From contig DATILD010000023.1 of the NCBI GenBank assembly GCA_035476815.1, positions 1 through 64,000 on the forward strand: 64,000 bases of DNA. The letters are read 5' to 3'. The number at the start of each line of letters is the position of its first letter. Position 1 is the stretch's first letter. Shown one piece after another: positions 8,504 through 17,793 of this stretch. Under the pieces are notes generated by a model. The model had not been told where the DNA came from, searched no databases, and saw only the letters and a list, made by a program, of their open reading frames with translations. This DNA comes from Methylibium sp035476815. Its GTDB lineage: Bacteria; Pseudomonadota; Gammaproteobacteria; Burkholderiales; Burkholderiaceae_C. Both the position numbers and the translations under genes were made by a program.

Positions 8504-8547
8504 ACCCCCGCGGGGGGCGGGCTGGGCGCAGCCCGGCCCTGGGGCGC

Positions 8548-9840
8548 TCAGTAGCGCGCCGTCGCCCCGGCCAGCCGCAGGTAGACGCTCGCCGCCCAGG
8601 CGACGAAGCCGCGCCGCAGCCCACGCCGCCAGCCGGCCAGCGGCACCGGCGCGGTGATCTCGGTGGCGGCGGCGAAGTCGCGCTCCAGTTCGCGCGCCAG
8701 CGTGGCCGCGAAGCCGCGGTCGCGCACCGCGAGATTGGCCTCGAGGTTCACCAGCAGCGACAGCGGATCGATGTTCGAGCTGCCCACCGTCGCCCAGTGT
8801 TCGTCGACCCGCGCCACCTTGGCGTGCAGGAAGGCCGGCGTGTACTCGAAGATGCGCACGCCGCGCGCCAACAGCTCGTCGTAGAGCACTTGCGCGGCCA
8901 GGGCGGCGAAGCGGTAGTCGACCTTGCCCTGCAGCAGCAGCCGCACCTGCACGCCGCGCTGCGCCGCCGCCGCCAGCGCGCGCCGGAACTCGCGGCCGGG
9001 ATAGAAGTAGGGCGAGACCAGGTCGATGCGCTGGCGCGCACTGCGCAGCACCGCGATGTAGTGGCGCTCGATGCTGCGACGCTGGCGCAGGTTGTCGCGC
9101 ACGATCAGCGCCGCACGCACCGGCGCCAGCGCCGACTCCGAGGCCGCGCGCGGCGGCGCCGGGCGCATCGCCAGCCGCATGCGGTTCAGCAGCTGCCGTG
9201 CCCCGGCGATCGGCTCGCTGCTGCGGGCGATCTCGAGCACCTCGTCGCGCCAGTCGCGACCGAACATCGCGCGCGACCACATCGCCCGGGCGGTGTGCTC
9301 GACCGGCGCCACCACCGGTCCGCGCACCCGCACCGCGTAGTCGAGCCGCGGCGTGTCGGTCCAGCCGTGATTCAGGTCGTGGCGGTCGTCGATCAGGTTG
9401 ATGCCGCCGACGAAGCCGATCTCGCCGTCGACGACGCACAGCTTGTGGTGCAGGCGCCGCAGCGCGCCCGGCTGCAGCCAGCCCCACCAGCGGTGCAGCG
9501 GCCGGAACACCGCCAGCGCCACGCCCGCCGGCTCCAGCCAGCCGCGCACGGTGGCCAGCGCATGCTGGCTGCCGAAACCGTCGACCACCACCCGCACCCG
9601 CACGCCGCGGCGCGCGCAGGCGGCCAGCGCGTCGGCGATCGAACGGGCCGCGTCGTCGACGTCGAAGATGTAGGTGGCCAGCCAGACCTCGTGGGTGGCC
9701 CCGGCGATGGCCTCGCGCATGGCCGGGAACAGCGCATCGCCGCCGCGCAGCAGCACCACCTCGTTGCCGCCGCTGAACACCGCGCGCGGCTGCGCGTACC
9801 AGGCTTCGGCGGGCGGGGCGGCTCGGTTCGTGCCCGGCAT
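8548..9840 (-). CDS. clsB: Cardiolipin synthase B / phospholipase D family
   Basis: A 430-residue enzyme with two HKD motifs: H131, K133, D138 in HHKLCVVDGEIGFVGGIN and H339, K341, D346 in HAKVARVDEHWATVGSSN. The ClsB type condenses phospholipids to cardiolipin at the inner membrane without long N-terminal membrane helices, and none are seen here. The C-terminal 40 residues are basic and amphipathic. It starts two bases after the EEP-family gene, the same pairing as ybhP-clsB in enterobacteria. Confidence 0.92.
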   Translation of the reverse strand: MPGTNRAAPPAEAWYAQPRAVFSGGNEVVLLRGGDALFPAMREAIAGATHEVWLATYIFDVDDAARSIADALAACARRGVRVRVVVDGFGSQHALATVRGWLEPAGVALAVFRPLHRWWGWLQPGALRRLHHKLCVVDGEIGFVGGINLIDDRHDLNHGWTDTPRLDYAVRVRGPVVAPVEHTARAMWSRAMFGRDWRDEVLEIARSSEPIAGARQLLNRMRLAMRPAPPRAASESALAPVRAALIVRDNLRQRRSIERHYIAVLRSARQRIDLVSPYFYPGREFRRALAAAAQRGVQVRLLLQGKVDYRFAALAAQVLYDELLARGVRIFEYTPAFLHAKVARVDEHWATVGSSNIDPLSLLVNLEANLAVRDRGFAATLARELERDFAAATEITAPVPLAGWRRGLRRGFVAWAASVYLRLAGATARY

Positions 9841-9842
9841 GC

Positions 9843-10664
9843 TCAGCGCTCCGCGAGCGCGAACTCGGCCACCAGCGGCAGGTGGTCGGACATGCGCGCC
9901 CAGCTCGCCCCGCGCGGCACGAGGGTCGAGGCGCAGCGCAGCCCGCGTGTGTAGACCCGGTCGAGCGCGAACACCGGCGCCAGCGACGGGAAGGTCAGGC
10001 TGCGGTGATGGCTGGCCGGGCCGCCCGCCGGCGCCACCGCCCGCCGCAGGCCGGCCTCGCGCAGCGGGCCGTCGAGCCGCTCGCCCCAGTCGTTGAAGTC
10101 GCCGGCCACCAGCAGCGGGGCGGCCGGGTCGAGCTCGCGCTCGATGAAATCGGCCAGCCGCTGCACCTGCCGGACACGGCTCGCGTGGCTGAGACCGAAG
10201 TGCACCACCACCGCGTCGACCGCGAACCCCTGCCAGTGCACCGGCACATGGAGCAGGCCGCGCTGCTCGAAGCGGTGGTCGGAGACGTCGCGCTGGCGCG
10301 GCTCGCCGATCGGCCAGCGCGACAGCAGCGCGTTGCCATGCTCGCCGTGGCGGGTGACCGCGTTGGTGCGGTAGGCGACGTCGTAGCCCTCGGGGGCCAG
10401 GAACTCGGCCTGACCCTGCTGCGGCCAGCCGAACCAGGTGCGCTCGAAGCGCCGCGCGTCGCGGCGGTGGAACTGGCGCACCTCCTGCAGGCAGACGATG
10501 TCGGCGTCCAGCGCCTCGATCGCGAGGCCGAGGTTGTGGATCTCGAGCCGCTTCATCGGTCCGACGCCGCGCACCCCCTTGTGGATGTTGTAGGTGGCCA
10601 CGCGCAGGCGGCGCTCGTCGCCGCCGGCGGGCGGCAGGATGGTTGACTGCCAGGGCTTGAGCAT
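9843..10664 (-). CDS. Endonuclease/exonuclease/phosphatase family protein (YbhP-like)
   Basis: A 273-residue member of the Mg-dependent EEP fold. Visible motifs are ATYNIHKG, CLQEVRQ, GNALLSRW, VAGDFNDWGERL and the final MSDHLPLVAEF. The substrate may be a phosphodiester in lipid metabolism, given the tight coupling to clsB, but that is inference. It ends two bases before clsB and begins 12 bases after nudB, so nudB, this gene and clsB form one operon. Confidence 0.88.
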   Translation of the reverse strand: MLKPWQSTILPPAGGDERRLRVATYNIHKGVRGVGPMKRLEIHNLGLAIEALDADIVCLQEVRQFHRRDARRFERTWFGWPQQGQAEFLAPEGYDVAYRTNAVTRHGEHGNALLSRWPIGEPRQRDVSDHRFEQRGLLHVPVHWQGFAVDAVVVHFGLSHASRVRQVQRLADFIERELDPAAPLLVAGDFNDWGERLDGPLREAGLRRAVAPAGGPASHHRSLTFPSLAPVFALDRVYTRGLRCASTLVPRGASWARMSDHLPLVAEFALAER

Positions 10665-10676
10665 CGGCGCCGGCGC

Positions 10677-11156
10677 CTAGCCGCCCCCGCCCACGAAGCG
10701 CGGCAGCTGCAGCACCGCCTCGGCATTCGATGGCGAGAAGCAGCGGTCGGCGGCCTCGCGCCAGGGCAGCCACAGGCTCTGCAGGTGCTCACGCGGCGCC
10801 AGCCGCACCTTTGTGGCGGCCGGCACCACGAGGCCGTAGACATGCTCGGTGTTGTGCGTAACGCCCGGCGCGTAGCGGTGCTGCCAGCGCGGGTAGATCT
10901 CGTAGACGTTCGACAGGCCCCAGTCACGCAGCGCCGACCGCGGCACGGACGGGCTGCCGATCACGATGCCGGTCTCCTCCTCGACCTCGCGGAGGCAGGT
11001 CTCGACCAGCGGTTCGTCGACCGCATCCTTCGACCCGGTGACGCTCTGCCAGTAGCCCGGCGCGTCGGCGCGCTCGAGCAGCAGCACCTCGAGCGCCGGC
11101 GTGTGGATCACGACCAGCACGGACTCGGGGACCTTCGGTGGGCGGGGTGTCGTCAC
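10677..11156 (-). CDS. nudB: Dihydroneopterin triphosphate diphosphatase (Nudix)
   Basis: A 159-residue Nudix hydrolase. The Nudix box reads G-x5-E-x7-REVEEETG, within SVTGSKDAVDEPLVETCLREV. Its place directly downstream of aspS is the classic context of NudB, which removes pyrophosphate from the GTP cyclohydrolase product in folate synthesis. The start is GTG at 11154-11156. A terminator separates it from aspS, so it may use its own promoter within about 70 bases. Confidence 0.88.
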   Translation of the reverse strand: MTTPRPPKVPESVLVVIHTPALEVLLLERADAPGYWQSVTGSKDAVDEPLVETCLREVEEETGIVIGSPSVPRSALRDWGLSNVYEIYPRWQHRYAPGVTHNTEHVYGLVVPAATKVRLAPREHLQSLWLPWREAADRCFSPSNAEAVLQLPRFVGGGG

Positions 11157-11170
11157 TTCGGGGTCGGTCG

Positions 11171-11203
11171 GAAACGAAACAGGGGCGCCCTGAGGCGCCC
11201 CTG
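11171..11203 (-). terminator. Rho-independent terminator after aspS
   Basis: A perfect 10-bp stem, CAGGGGCGCC 11180-11189 and GGCGCCCCTG 11194-11203, has a four-base loop. On the minus strand it runs into TTTCGTTTC (11179-11171). It lies 22 bases after the aspS stop. Confidence 0.88.
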
Positions 11204-11225
11204 GATTGTGCGGGAGGCCTTGCGC

Positions 11226-13016
11226 CTATGCCGCCGCCTGCGGATTCCTGAGCCGGATGTGCAGCTCCCGCAACTGCTTCTCGTCCACCGGACTCGGCGC
11301 GTGGGTCAGCAGGCACTGTGCGCGCTGGGTCTTCGGAAAGGCGATCACGTCGCGGATGCTGTCGGCCTTGGCCATCATCGTGACGATGCGGTCCAGGCCG
11401 AAGGCCAGGCCGCCGTGCGGTGGCGCGCCGTACTGCAGCGCGTCGAGCAGGAAACCGAACTTTTCCTGCGCTTCCTCGGGGCCGATCTTCAACGCGGCGA
11501 ACACCTTGCTCTGCACCTCGGCGCGGTGGATCCGCACCGAGCCGCCGCCGAGCTCCCAGCCGTTGAGCACCATGTCGTAGGCCTTGGCGATGCAGGCCGC
11601 CGGGTCGGTGTCCATCAGGTCCTCGTGGCCGTCCTTCGGCGCGGTGAACGGGTGGTGCACCGCGGCCCAGCGGTCGTTCTCCTCGTCGTGCTCGAACATC
11701 GGGAAGTCGACCACCCACAGCGGCGCCCACTTGTCCTCGAACAGGCCGTTGCTCTTGCCGAAGTCGCTGTGGCCGACCTTGACGCGCAGCGCGCCGATCG
11801 CGTCGTTGACGACCTTGGCCTTGTCGGCGCCGAAGAACAGCAGGTCGCCGTTGCACGCGCCGCTGCGGGCGATGATCTCGGCGATCGCCGCGTCGTGCAG
11901 GTTCTTGACGATCGGGCTCTGCAGCCCCTCGCGGCCCTTGGCGACGTCGTTGACCTTGATCCAGGCCAGGCCCTTGGCGCCGTAGATCTTGACGAACTCG
12001 GTGTAGGCGTCGATCTCGCTGCGGCTCATCTCGCTGCCGCCGGGCACGCGCAGGGCCACCACGCGCCCGCCCTTGGCCTGCGCCGGTGCGCTGAAGACCT
12101 TGAAGTCCACGTCGCGCATCACGTCGGTGAGCTCGGTGAACTCCATCTTGACGCGCAGGTCCGGCTTGTCCGAGCCGTAACGGTGCATCGCCTCGGCGTA
12201 CTTCATCACCGGGTAGCCCGGCAGGTCGACGCCGATGGTGTTGCGGAACACCGTGCGGATCATCCCCTCGAACATGCCGCGGATCTCCTCCTCGTTCAGG
12301 AACGAGGTCTCGATGTCGATCTGCGTGAACTCGGGCTGACGGTCGGCGCGCAGGTCCTCGTCGCGGAAGCACTTGGTGATCTGGTAGTAGCGGTCGAAGC
12401 CGGCCACCATCAGCAGCTGCTTGAACAGCTGCGGGCTCTGCGGCAGCGCGAAGAACATGCCCTCGTTGACGCGGCTGGGGACCAGGTAGTCGCGCGCGCC
12501 CTCGGGCGTGCTCTTCGTGAGCATCGGCGTCTCGATATCGATGAAGCCGTTGGCGTCGAGGAACTTGCGCGTCTCCATCGCCACGCGGTAGCGCAGCATC
12601 AGGTTCTTCTGCATCGCCGGGCGGCGCAGGTCCAGCACGCGGTGGGTCAGCCGCGTGGTCTCGCTGAGGTTGTCGTCGTCGAGCTGGAACGGCGGCGTGA
12701 CACTGGGGTTCAGCACCTCGATCTCGTGGCACAGCACCTCGATCTGGCCGCTCACCAGTTGCGCGTTCGCTGTGCCGGCCGGGCGCGCGCGCACCTTGCC
12801 GACGATCTTCAGGCAGAACTCGTTCCTCACGCCCTCGGCGGCCTTGAACATCGCCGCACGGTCGGGGTCGCAGACGACCTGGACCAGGCCCTCGCGGTCG
12901 CGCAGGTCGATGAAGATCACGCCGCCATGGTCGCGGCGGCGGTGGGCCCAGCCCATCAAGGTCACGGTCTGGCCCATCAGCGCTTCGCTGACGAGGCCGC
13001 AATAGGTGGTACGCAT
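11226..13016 (-). CDS. aspS: Aspartyl-tRNA synthetase
   Basis: A 596-residue class IIb synthetase of full bacterial length. It has an N-terminal OB anticodon-binding domain (about 1-110, with GWAHRRRDHGGVIFIDLRDR), the catalytic core with motif 2 FRDEDLRADRQPEFTQID, the bacterial GAD insert in the middle, and motif 3 GLAFGLDRIVTMM. It charges tRNA-Asp in the cytoplasm. It lies in the order fmdB-like, DUF502, aspS, nudB, with 100 bases before it and a terminator after it. Confidence 0.97.
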   Translation of the reverse strand: MRTTYCGLVSEALMGQTVTLMGWAHRRRDHGGVIFIDLRDREGLVQVVCDPDRAAMFKAAEGVRNEFCLKIVGKVRARPAGTANAQLVSGQIEVLCHEIEVLNPSVTPPFQLDDDNLSETTRLTHRVLDLRRPAMQKNLMLRYRVAMETRKFLDANGFIDIETPMLTKSTPEGARDYLVPSRVNEGMFFALPQSPQLFKQLLMVAGFDRYYQITKCFRDEDLRADRQPEFTQIDIETSFLNEEEIRGMFEGMIRTVFRNTIGVDLPGYPVMKYAEAMHRYGSDKPDLRVKMEFTELTDVMRDVDFKVFSAPAQAKGGRVVALRVPGGSEMSRSEIDAYTEFVKIYGAKGLAWIKVNDVAKGREGLQSPIVKNLHDAAIAEIIARSGACNGDLLFFGADKAKVVNDAIGALRVKVGHSDFGKSNGLFEDKWAPLWVVDFPMFEHDEENDRWAAVHHPFTAPKDGHEDLMDTDPAACIAKAYDMVLNGWELGGGSVRIHRAEVQSKVFAALKIGPEEAQEKFGFLLDALQYGAPPHGGLAFGLDRIVTMMAKADSIRDVIAFPKTQRAQCLLTHAPSPVDEKQLRELHIRLRNPQAAA

Positions 13017-13095
13017 CGGGTGCTCCGGCTTTCGGTCTTGTTCGGGCGCCGCGCAAGGGCGGCAGGGTCGGGGCGCTGTCAGGCTCGGGCCTGGG

Positions 13096-13122
13096 GCTTG
13101 AACGCTTGCCTGGCGTTCAAGC
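13096..13122. repeat. Hairpin across the DUF502 stop codon
   Basis: GCTTGAACGC 13096-13105 pairs with GCGTTCAAGC 13113-13122 around a 7-base loop, and the DUF502 stop codon lies in the right arm. No T-tract follows on the minus strand, so it may be an mRNA 3' end or processing structure rather than a simple terminator. Confidence 0.6.
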
Positions 13123-13764
13123 GATGGGATTTCGCGGCGCGGCCGGCAGCGCCGCCGGCGGCGCGACCACGCCCATCGAGATGATGTACTTCAGGGCCTC
13201 GTCGACGCTCATGCGCAGTGCGATCACGTCGCCGCGCGGCACCATCAGGAAGAAGCCCGAGGTCGGGTTGGGCGTGGTCGGCACGTACAGGCTGAGGTAG
13301 TCGCCGCTCAGGTGGTCGGCGGCCTCGCCACCGGGCTTGCCGGTGACGAAGGCGATGGTCCACGAGCCCTGGCGCGGGTACTGCACCAGCACCGCCTCGC
13401 GGAAGGCATTGCCGCTGCTGGAAAACAGCGTGTCCGAGACCTGCTTGACCGAGCTGTAGATCGACTTGACGATCGGGATGCGGTGCAGCAGCCGCCCGCC
13501 CTGGCGCAGCCACCACTGGCCGACGATGTTGGCCGCGAACATGCCGGTGAGCAGCAGTGCGATCAGCATCACGATGACGCCCAGGCCGGGGATCTGCTTG
13601 AGCATCTCCAGCGGCGCCTCGGCGCCCGCCGGCAGCACCGCCTGCGAGGCGCTCAGCAGCCAGGCGAACAGGCCGTCGAGCAGGCCCAGCACCGCGTGCA
13701 GCACCCAGATGGTGACGGCCAGCGGCAGCCAGACCAGCAGGCCGGCGAGCAGGTACTTCTTCAC
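13117..13764 (-). CDS. DUF502 membrane protein
   Basis: A 215-residue inner-membrane protein of the DUF502 family. Helix one spans roughly residues 3-26 (YLLAGLLVWLPLAVTIWVL) and helix two about 55-80 (IVMLIALLLTGMFAANI). A conserved soluble half follows, with the family stretch YSSVKQVSDTLFS and YVPTTPNPTSGFF. The start is taken as GTG 13764, 22 bases after the FmdB-like stop; an upstream ATG would give an Arg-rich, non-membrane tail overlapping that gene. Function is unknown. The position between fmdB-like and aspS is conserved in Burkholderiales. Confidence 0.85.
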   Translation of the reverse strand: MKKYLLAGLLVWLPLAVTIWVLHAVLGLLDGLFAWLLSASQAVLPAGAEAPLEMLKQIPGLGVIVMLIALLLTGMFAANIVGQWWLRQGGRLLHRIPIVKSIYSSVKQVSDTLFSSSGNAFREAVLVQYPRQGSWTIAFVTGKPGGEAADHLSGDYLSLYVPTTPNPTSGFFLMVPRGDVIALRMSVDEALKYIISMGVVAPPAALPAAPRNPIA

Positions 13765-13786
13765 GGCGGCTTTCGCGCGGCGCCGC

Positions 13787-14104
13787 TCAGTGGCAGGCGC
13801 AGGAGCCGCCGCAGCCGCCCGCAGCCGACGTCGCTGCGGGTGGCGTGGCCGGCGCGGCAGCCGGCGCCTCGGTCTTCGGCGCTTCACCCGCGGCCGGCGC
13901 GGCGGCGGGCGCTGCCGAACCGCCGTTGCGGAAGTCCGTCGCGTACCAGCCCGAGCCCTTGAGCTGGAAGCCCGCCGCGGTCACCTGCTTCGTGAAGGCG
14001 GCCGCCCCGCAGGCCGGGCAGACGCTCAGCAGCGGGTCGGAGATCTTCTGCAGGACGTCCTTCGCGTGGCCGCAGGCCTGGCAGCGATAGGCGTAGATCG
14101 GCAT
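13787..14104 (-). CDS. FmdB-family zinc-ribbon protein
   Basis: A 105-residue protein with an N-terminal zinc ribbon: CQAC at residues 8-11 and CPAC at 29-32, opening MPIYAYRC as in FmdB regulators. An Ala/Pro-rich linker follows, and the tail CGGSCACH adds possible metal ligands. The family is proposed to regulate or assist other genes, but a firm role is not established. It heads the unit that continues to DUF502 and aspS. Confidence 0.88.
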   Translation of the reverse strand: MPIYAYRCQACGHAKDVLQKISDPLLSVCPACGAAAFTKQVTAAGFQLKGSGWYATDFRNGGSAAPAAAPAAGEAPKTEAPAAAPATPPAATSAAGGCGGSCACH

Positions 14105-14134
14105 GGCTAAGCCCTTGATTTGAAAAGCGGAATT

Positions 14135-14158
14135 GTAAACGGGCGCCCGCCGGCGCCC
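14135..14158 (-). terminator. Probable terminator after the sodium:solute symporter gene
   Basis: GGGCGCC 14141-14147 pairs with GGCGCCC 14152-14158 over a four-base loop, and the minus strand continues GTTTACAATT. The T-tract is interrupted, so confidence is moderate. It lies 23 bases beyond the symporter stop. Confidence 0.55.
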
Positions 14159-14180
14159 GCCGGAAGAGCGCCGGTCGGCC

Positions 14181-15632
14181 TCAGGCGTTGACGCCGACGA
14201 TGAGGTGATGGCTGCCGTGGCGGTTCTTGACCACCGCCTGCGGACCGAGCGAACCCACCAGGATGCCGCCGACGGCCGCGATGAAACCCGCCAGCTGGGC
14301 CGGGAAGGCCTCGCCGGCCGGCGTCAGCATGAACATCACCCAGGTCAGGATGCCCAGCACGATCGAGAACACCGCGCCCTGGGTCGTCGCCTTCTTCCAG
14401 TACAGGCCGGCGACCAGCGGCACGAAGGCGCCGACCAGCGTCACCTGGTAGGCGCTGGAGACCATGTCATAGATCGGCGTGCCCTCGAGCGCGATCGCGT
14501 AGGCGCAGACGCAGACGCTGAACACCAGCACCGCGACCCGCATCGTCCGCAGCTCGCGCTTGTCGTTGGTGCGCGGGACGAACTGGCGCCAGATGTTCTC
14601 GACGAAGGTCACCGACGGCGCCAGCAGCGTCGCCGAGGCGGTGGACTTCAGCGCCGACAGCAGCGCGCCGAAGAACAGCACCTGCATCACGAAGGGCATC
14701 TTCTCCATCACCAGCGTCGGGATGACCTTCTGCGGGTCCTCCTTGATCAGCATGGCGGCCTGCTCCGGCATGATGATCAGCGCGCTGGTCACCAGGAACA
14801 TCGGCACGAAGGCGAAGGCGATGTAGCACAGCCCGCCGATCACCGGGCCGCGGGTGGCGGCCTGCACGCTGTTGGCCGACATCACGCGCTGGAACACGTC
14901 CTGCTGCGGGATCGAGCCGAACATCATCGTGATCGCCGCGGCAACGAAGAACACCACGTCGGTGAAGGTCGGCGGCGGCAGGAAGTTGAACAGGTCCTTG
15001 CTGGTGGCCAGCGCGATCACCTTGTCGGCGCCGCCGGCCTGGTCGGCGGCGAACATCGCGATCACGGACAGGCCGACCACCAGGATGATCATCTGGACGA
15101 AGTCGGTGACCGCCACCGACCACATGCCGCCGAACAGCGTGTAGGCGAGGATCGACGCGGTGCCCAGCACCATGCCCATCGGGACGCTGATGGCGCCGCC
15201 CGACAGCAGGTTGAACACCAGGCCCAGCGCGGTGACCTGCGCCGACACCCAGCCCAGGTAGCTCAGGATGATGATCAGCGAGCACACCACCTCGATGCCG
15301 CGGCCGTAGCGCTCGCGGTAGTAGTCGCTGATCGTCAGCAGCGTCATCTTGTAGAGCTTGGCGGCGAAGAACAGGCCGACCAGGATCAGGCAGGTGCCGG
15401 CGCCGAACGGGTCCTCGACGACGCCGTTCAGGCCGCCCTCGACGAACTTGGCCGGGATGCCGAGCACCGTCTCGGAGCCGAACCAGGTCGCGAAGGTGGT
15501 CGTCACGATCATGACCAGCGGCAGGTGGCGCCCGGCGATCGCGAAGTCGGCGGTGGTCTTGACCCGCTTGGCGGCCCACAGGCCGATGGCGATGGTGACG
15601 AGCAGGTAGGCGATGACCAGGGTCAGCAGCAT
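14181..15632 (-). CDS. Sodium:solute symporter family protein
   Basis: A 483-residue SSS-family transporter with about 13 predicted helices, starting MLLTLVIAYLLVTIAIGLW. Family features include DFAIAGRHLP near residue 30, FATWFGSETVLGIP, ISDYYRERYGR and the signature region GGMWSVAVTDFVQMIILVVG. It imports an organic solute with sodium across the inner membrane. Substrate cannot be assigned; proline, pantothenate and monocarboxylate carriers share these motifs. No catabolic gene lies beside it. Confidence 0.88.
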   Translation of the reverse strand: MLLTLVIAYLLVTIAIGLWAAKRVKTTADFAIAGRHLPLVMIVTTTFATWFGSETVLGIPAKFVEGGLNGVVEDPFGAGTCLILVGLFFAAKLYKMTLLTISDYYRERYGRGIEVVCSLIIILSYLGWVSAQVTALGLVFNLLSGGAISVPMGMVLGTASILAYTLFGGMWSVAVTDFVQMIILVVGLSVIAMFAADQAGGADKVIALATSKDLFNFLPPPTFTDVVFFVAAAITMMFGSIPQQDVFQRVMSANSVQAATRGPVIGGLCYIAFAFVPMFLVTSALIIMPEQAAMLIKEDPQKVIPTLVMEKMPFVMQVLFFGALLSALKSTASATLLAPSVTFVENIWRQFVPRTNDKRELRTMRVAVLVFSVCVCAYAIALEGTPIYDMVSSAYQVTLVGAFVPLVAGLYWKKATTQGAVFSIVLGILTWVMFMLTPAGEAFPAQLAGFIAAVGGILVGSLGPQAVVKNRHGSHHLIVGVNA

Positions 15633-15712
15633 GGACGACGGCTCCGCGGCGGCAGGAGGGGAGTGCGAGGGCGGCAGGAATTATCCCCGGATCGCCGTGA
15701 CAGCGCGCCGGG

Positions 15713-17266
15713 TCAGCTCCAGCGAAGCAGGAGCTGTGCCGCCAGCAGGCCGAGCGCGAAACCGGTGCCGATCCAGACCAGCGCACGCAGGGTCCGCAGC
15801 GTGCGGCTTTGCTGCTCCAGCAGCAGGGCCCAGGGCGCCGGCACCGCGGCGGGCGCGGCACGCGCGGCCAGCGCCTCGTGCAGCAGCCGCGGCAGCTCGG
15901 GCAGCAGCTTGGCGTAACGCGGTGCCTCGGCGCGCAGCCGCTCGAGCAGCGCCCGCACACCGACCTGCTCGTCCATCCAGCGCTCGAGGAAGGGCTTGGC
16001 GGTGCTCCACAGGTCGAGCTCGGGGTCGAGCTCGCGGCCCAGGCCCTCGACGTTGAGCAGGGTCTTCTGCAGCAGCACCAGCTGCGGCTGGATCTCGACG
16101 TTGAAGCGCCGCGAGGTCTGGAACAGCCGCAGCAGCACCTGGCCAAGCGAGATGTCCTTCAGCGGCCGGTCGAAGAACGGCTCGCAGCAGGCGCGGATCG
16201 CGCCTTCGAGCTCGTCCACCCGCGTGGCCGGCGGCACCCAGCCGCTCTCGACGTGCAGCTCGGCGACGCGCTTGTAGTCGCGCCGGAAGAAGGCGACGAA
16301 GTTCTGCGCCAGGTAGTTCTTGTCGACCTCGGTCAGCGTGCCGATGATGCCGAAGTCGAGCGCGATGTAGCGGCCGAAGGTGCCCGGCGCGAGGCTCACC
16401 TGGATGTTGCCGGGGTGCATGTCGGCGTGGAAGAAGCCGTCGCGGAACACCTGGGTGAAGAAGATCGTCACGCCGTCGCGCGCCAGCTGCTTGAAGTCGA
16501 CCCCCGCCTCGCGCAGCCGCGCCACCTGGCCGATCGGCACGCCCTTCATGCGCTCCATCACGATCACGCCGGGAGTGCACAGATCCCACACCATCTCGGG
16601 AATCAGCAGCAGGTTGAGCCCCGCCATGTTGCGCCGGAGCTGGGCGGCGTTGGCCGCCTCGCGCACCAGATCGAGCTCGTCGTGCAGGTACTTGTCGAAC
16701 TCGGCCACCACCTCGCGCGGCCTGAGGCGGCGCCCGTCGGCCGAGCCGCGCTCGACCCAGCCGGCCAGCCGGCGCAGCAGCGCGAGATCCTTGTCGATCG
16801 CGGTCAGCATGCCCGGCCGCAGCACCTTGACCGCGACCTCGCGGCCGCCCTCGAGCACCGCGAAGTGGACCTGCGCGATCGACGCGCTGGCCACGGGCTC
16901 GCGTTCGAAGCTCGCGAACACGGCGTCGAGCGGCCGGCCGAAGGCCTGCTCGACCAGGCGCGCGGCTTCGGCGGCGGCAAAGGGCGGCACGTCGTCCTGC
17001 AGCTTCGCGAGCTCGTCGGCCACGTCGGTGGGCAGCAGGTCGCGCCGGGTCGACAGCACCTGCCCGAACTTGACGAAGATCGGCCCGAGCCGCTCCAGCG
17101 CGAGACGCAGCCGCACGCCGCGCGGTGCGTCGAGGCGCCGGCCGACGGCCACGACGCGCCCCAGCAGCCGCAGGCCGCGATGGCCCGAGCTCGCGAGCAG
17201 CAGCTCGTCCAGGCCGAAACGCAGGACGGTGAGGACGATGAAGCCGAGCCGCAGCAGCTGCCTCAT
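15713..17266 (-). CDS. ubiB: UbiB, ABC1/ADCK-family ubiquinone biosynthesis protein
   Basis: A 517-residue atypical kinase-like protein needed for ubiquinone synthesis. The KxGQ motif (FVKFGQVLSTRRDLLP), the SIAQVH motif (SASIAQVHFAVL), the VKVLRPG lysine and the HADMHPGNI catalytic loop followed by ALDFG are all visible. Two C-terminal hydrophobic segments end at LLLRWS, anchoring it to the inner membrane. Its start overlaps the ubiJ stop by four bases. Confidence 0.96.
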   Translation of the reverse strand: MRQLLRLGFIVLTVLRFGLDELLLASSGHRGLRLLGRVVAVGRRLDAPRGVRLRLALERLGPIFVKFGQVLSTRRDLLPTDVADELAKLQDDVPPFAAAEAARLVEQAFGRPLDAVFASFEREPVASASIAQVHFAVLEGGREVAVKVLRPGMLTAIDKDLALLRRLAGWVERGSADGRRLRPREVVAEFDKYLHDELDLVREAANAAQLRRNMAGLNLLLIPEMVWDLCTPGVIVMERMKGVPIGQVARLREAGVDFKQLARDGVTIFFTQVFRDGFFHADMHPGNIQVSLAPGTFGRYIALDFGIIGTLTEVDKNYLAQNFVAFFRRDYKRVAELHVESGWVPPATRVDELEGAIRACCEPFFDRPLKDISLGQVLLRLFQTSRRFNVEIQPQLVLLQKTLLNVEGLGRELDPELDLWSTAKPFLERWMDEQVGVRALLERLRAEAPRYAKLLPELPRLLHEALAARAAPAAVPAPWALLLEQQSRTLRTLRALVWIGTGFALGLLAAQLLLRWS

Positions 17267-17793
17267 CGCGAGGCGGCCGGCGTGGCGGACGGGCGGTCGC
17301 CGGCGGCCGCCTGCAGCAGGGTGCGCAAGCCCGCGGCCACCTCGCCGCCGAGCCGCACCAGCTCGTGCGCCGGGCCGGGGCCGATCAGCGGAGCGAGGTC
17401 GCGCGCGAGGTCCCAGCGCAGGTTCTGGCCCAGCCAGGCCAGGTCGGCCGCGAGCTGGGCATCGCCCTCGACCGAGACGGCGGGCCGCTCGCCGCCGAGC
17501 CACTGCAGCAGCTGGCGGTGCGGCGCGGCGAGCGCAATGCGCAGGTGCAGATCGGCGCCCGCTTCGAGCTCGTCGCGTTCGACGAGCTCGAAGAGCCCCG
17601 CCGCGGTGACGCGCAGGCAGGGCGCCGGCGGGCTCGGCCAAGGCCCGGGCTCGACCTGCCACGCCAGCTGCACCCGCCGGCCGGCGTGCGCGCGCAGGCG
17701 CTCGACGGCGGCCGGCTCGGCCCACAGCACGTGATTGGCCAGCAGCAGCAGCCGCTCGGTCACGGCCGGCATCAACAGGGTCGGGAGGGACAT
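17263..17793 (-). CDS. ubiJ: UbiJ, SCP2-domain ubiquinone biosynthesis accessory factor
   Basis: A 176-residue protein with an SCP2-like lipid-binding domain: RRVQLAWQVEP in the N-terminal half, then a domain containing LLQWLGGERPAVSVEGDAQLAADLAWL. UbiJ helps organise the soluble ubiquinone biosynthesis complex. Start ATG 17793 (MSLPTLL) fits family length. The ATGA overlap with ubiB indicates translational coupling. The gene is divergent from the polysaccharide operon, with a 184-base gap. Confidence 0.88.
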   Translation of the reverse strand: MSLPTLLMPAVTERLLLLANHVLWAEPAAVERLRAHAGRRVQLAWQVEPGPWPSPPAPCLRVTAAGLFELVERDELEAGADLHLRIALAAPHRQLLQWLGGERPAVSVEGDAQLAADLAWLGQNLRWDLARDLAPLIGPGPAHELVRLGGEVAAGLRTLLQAAAGDRPSATPAASR

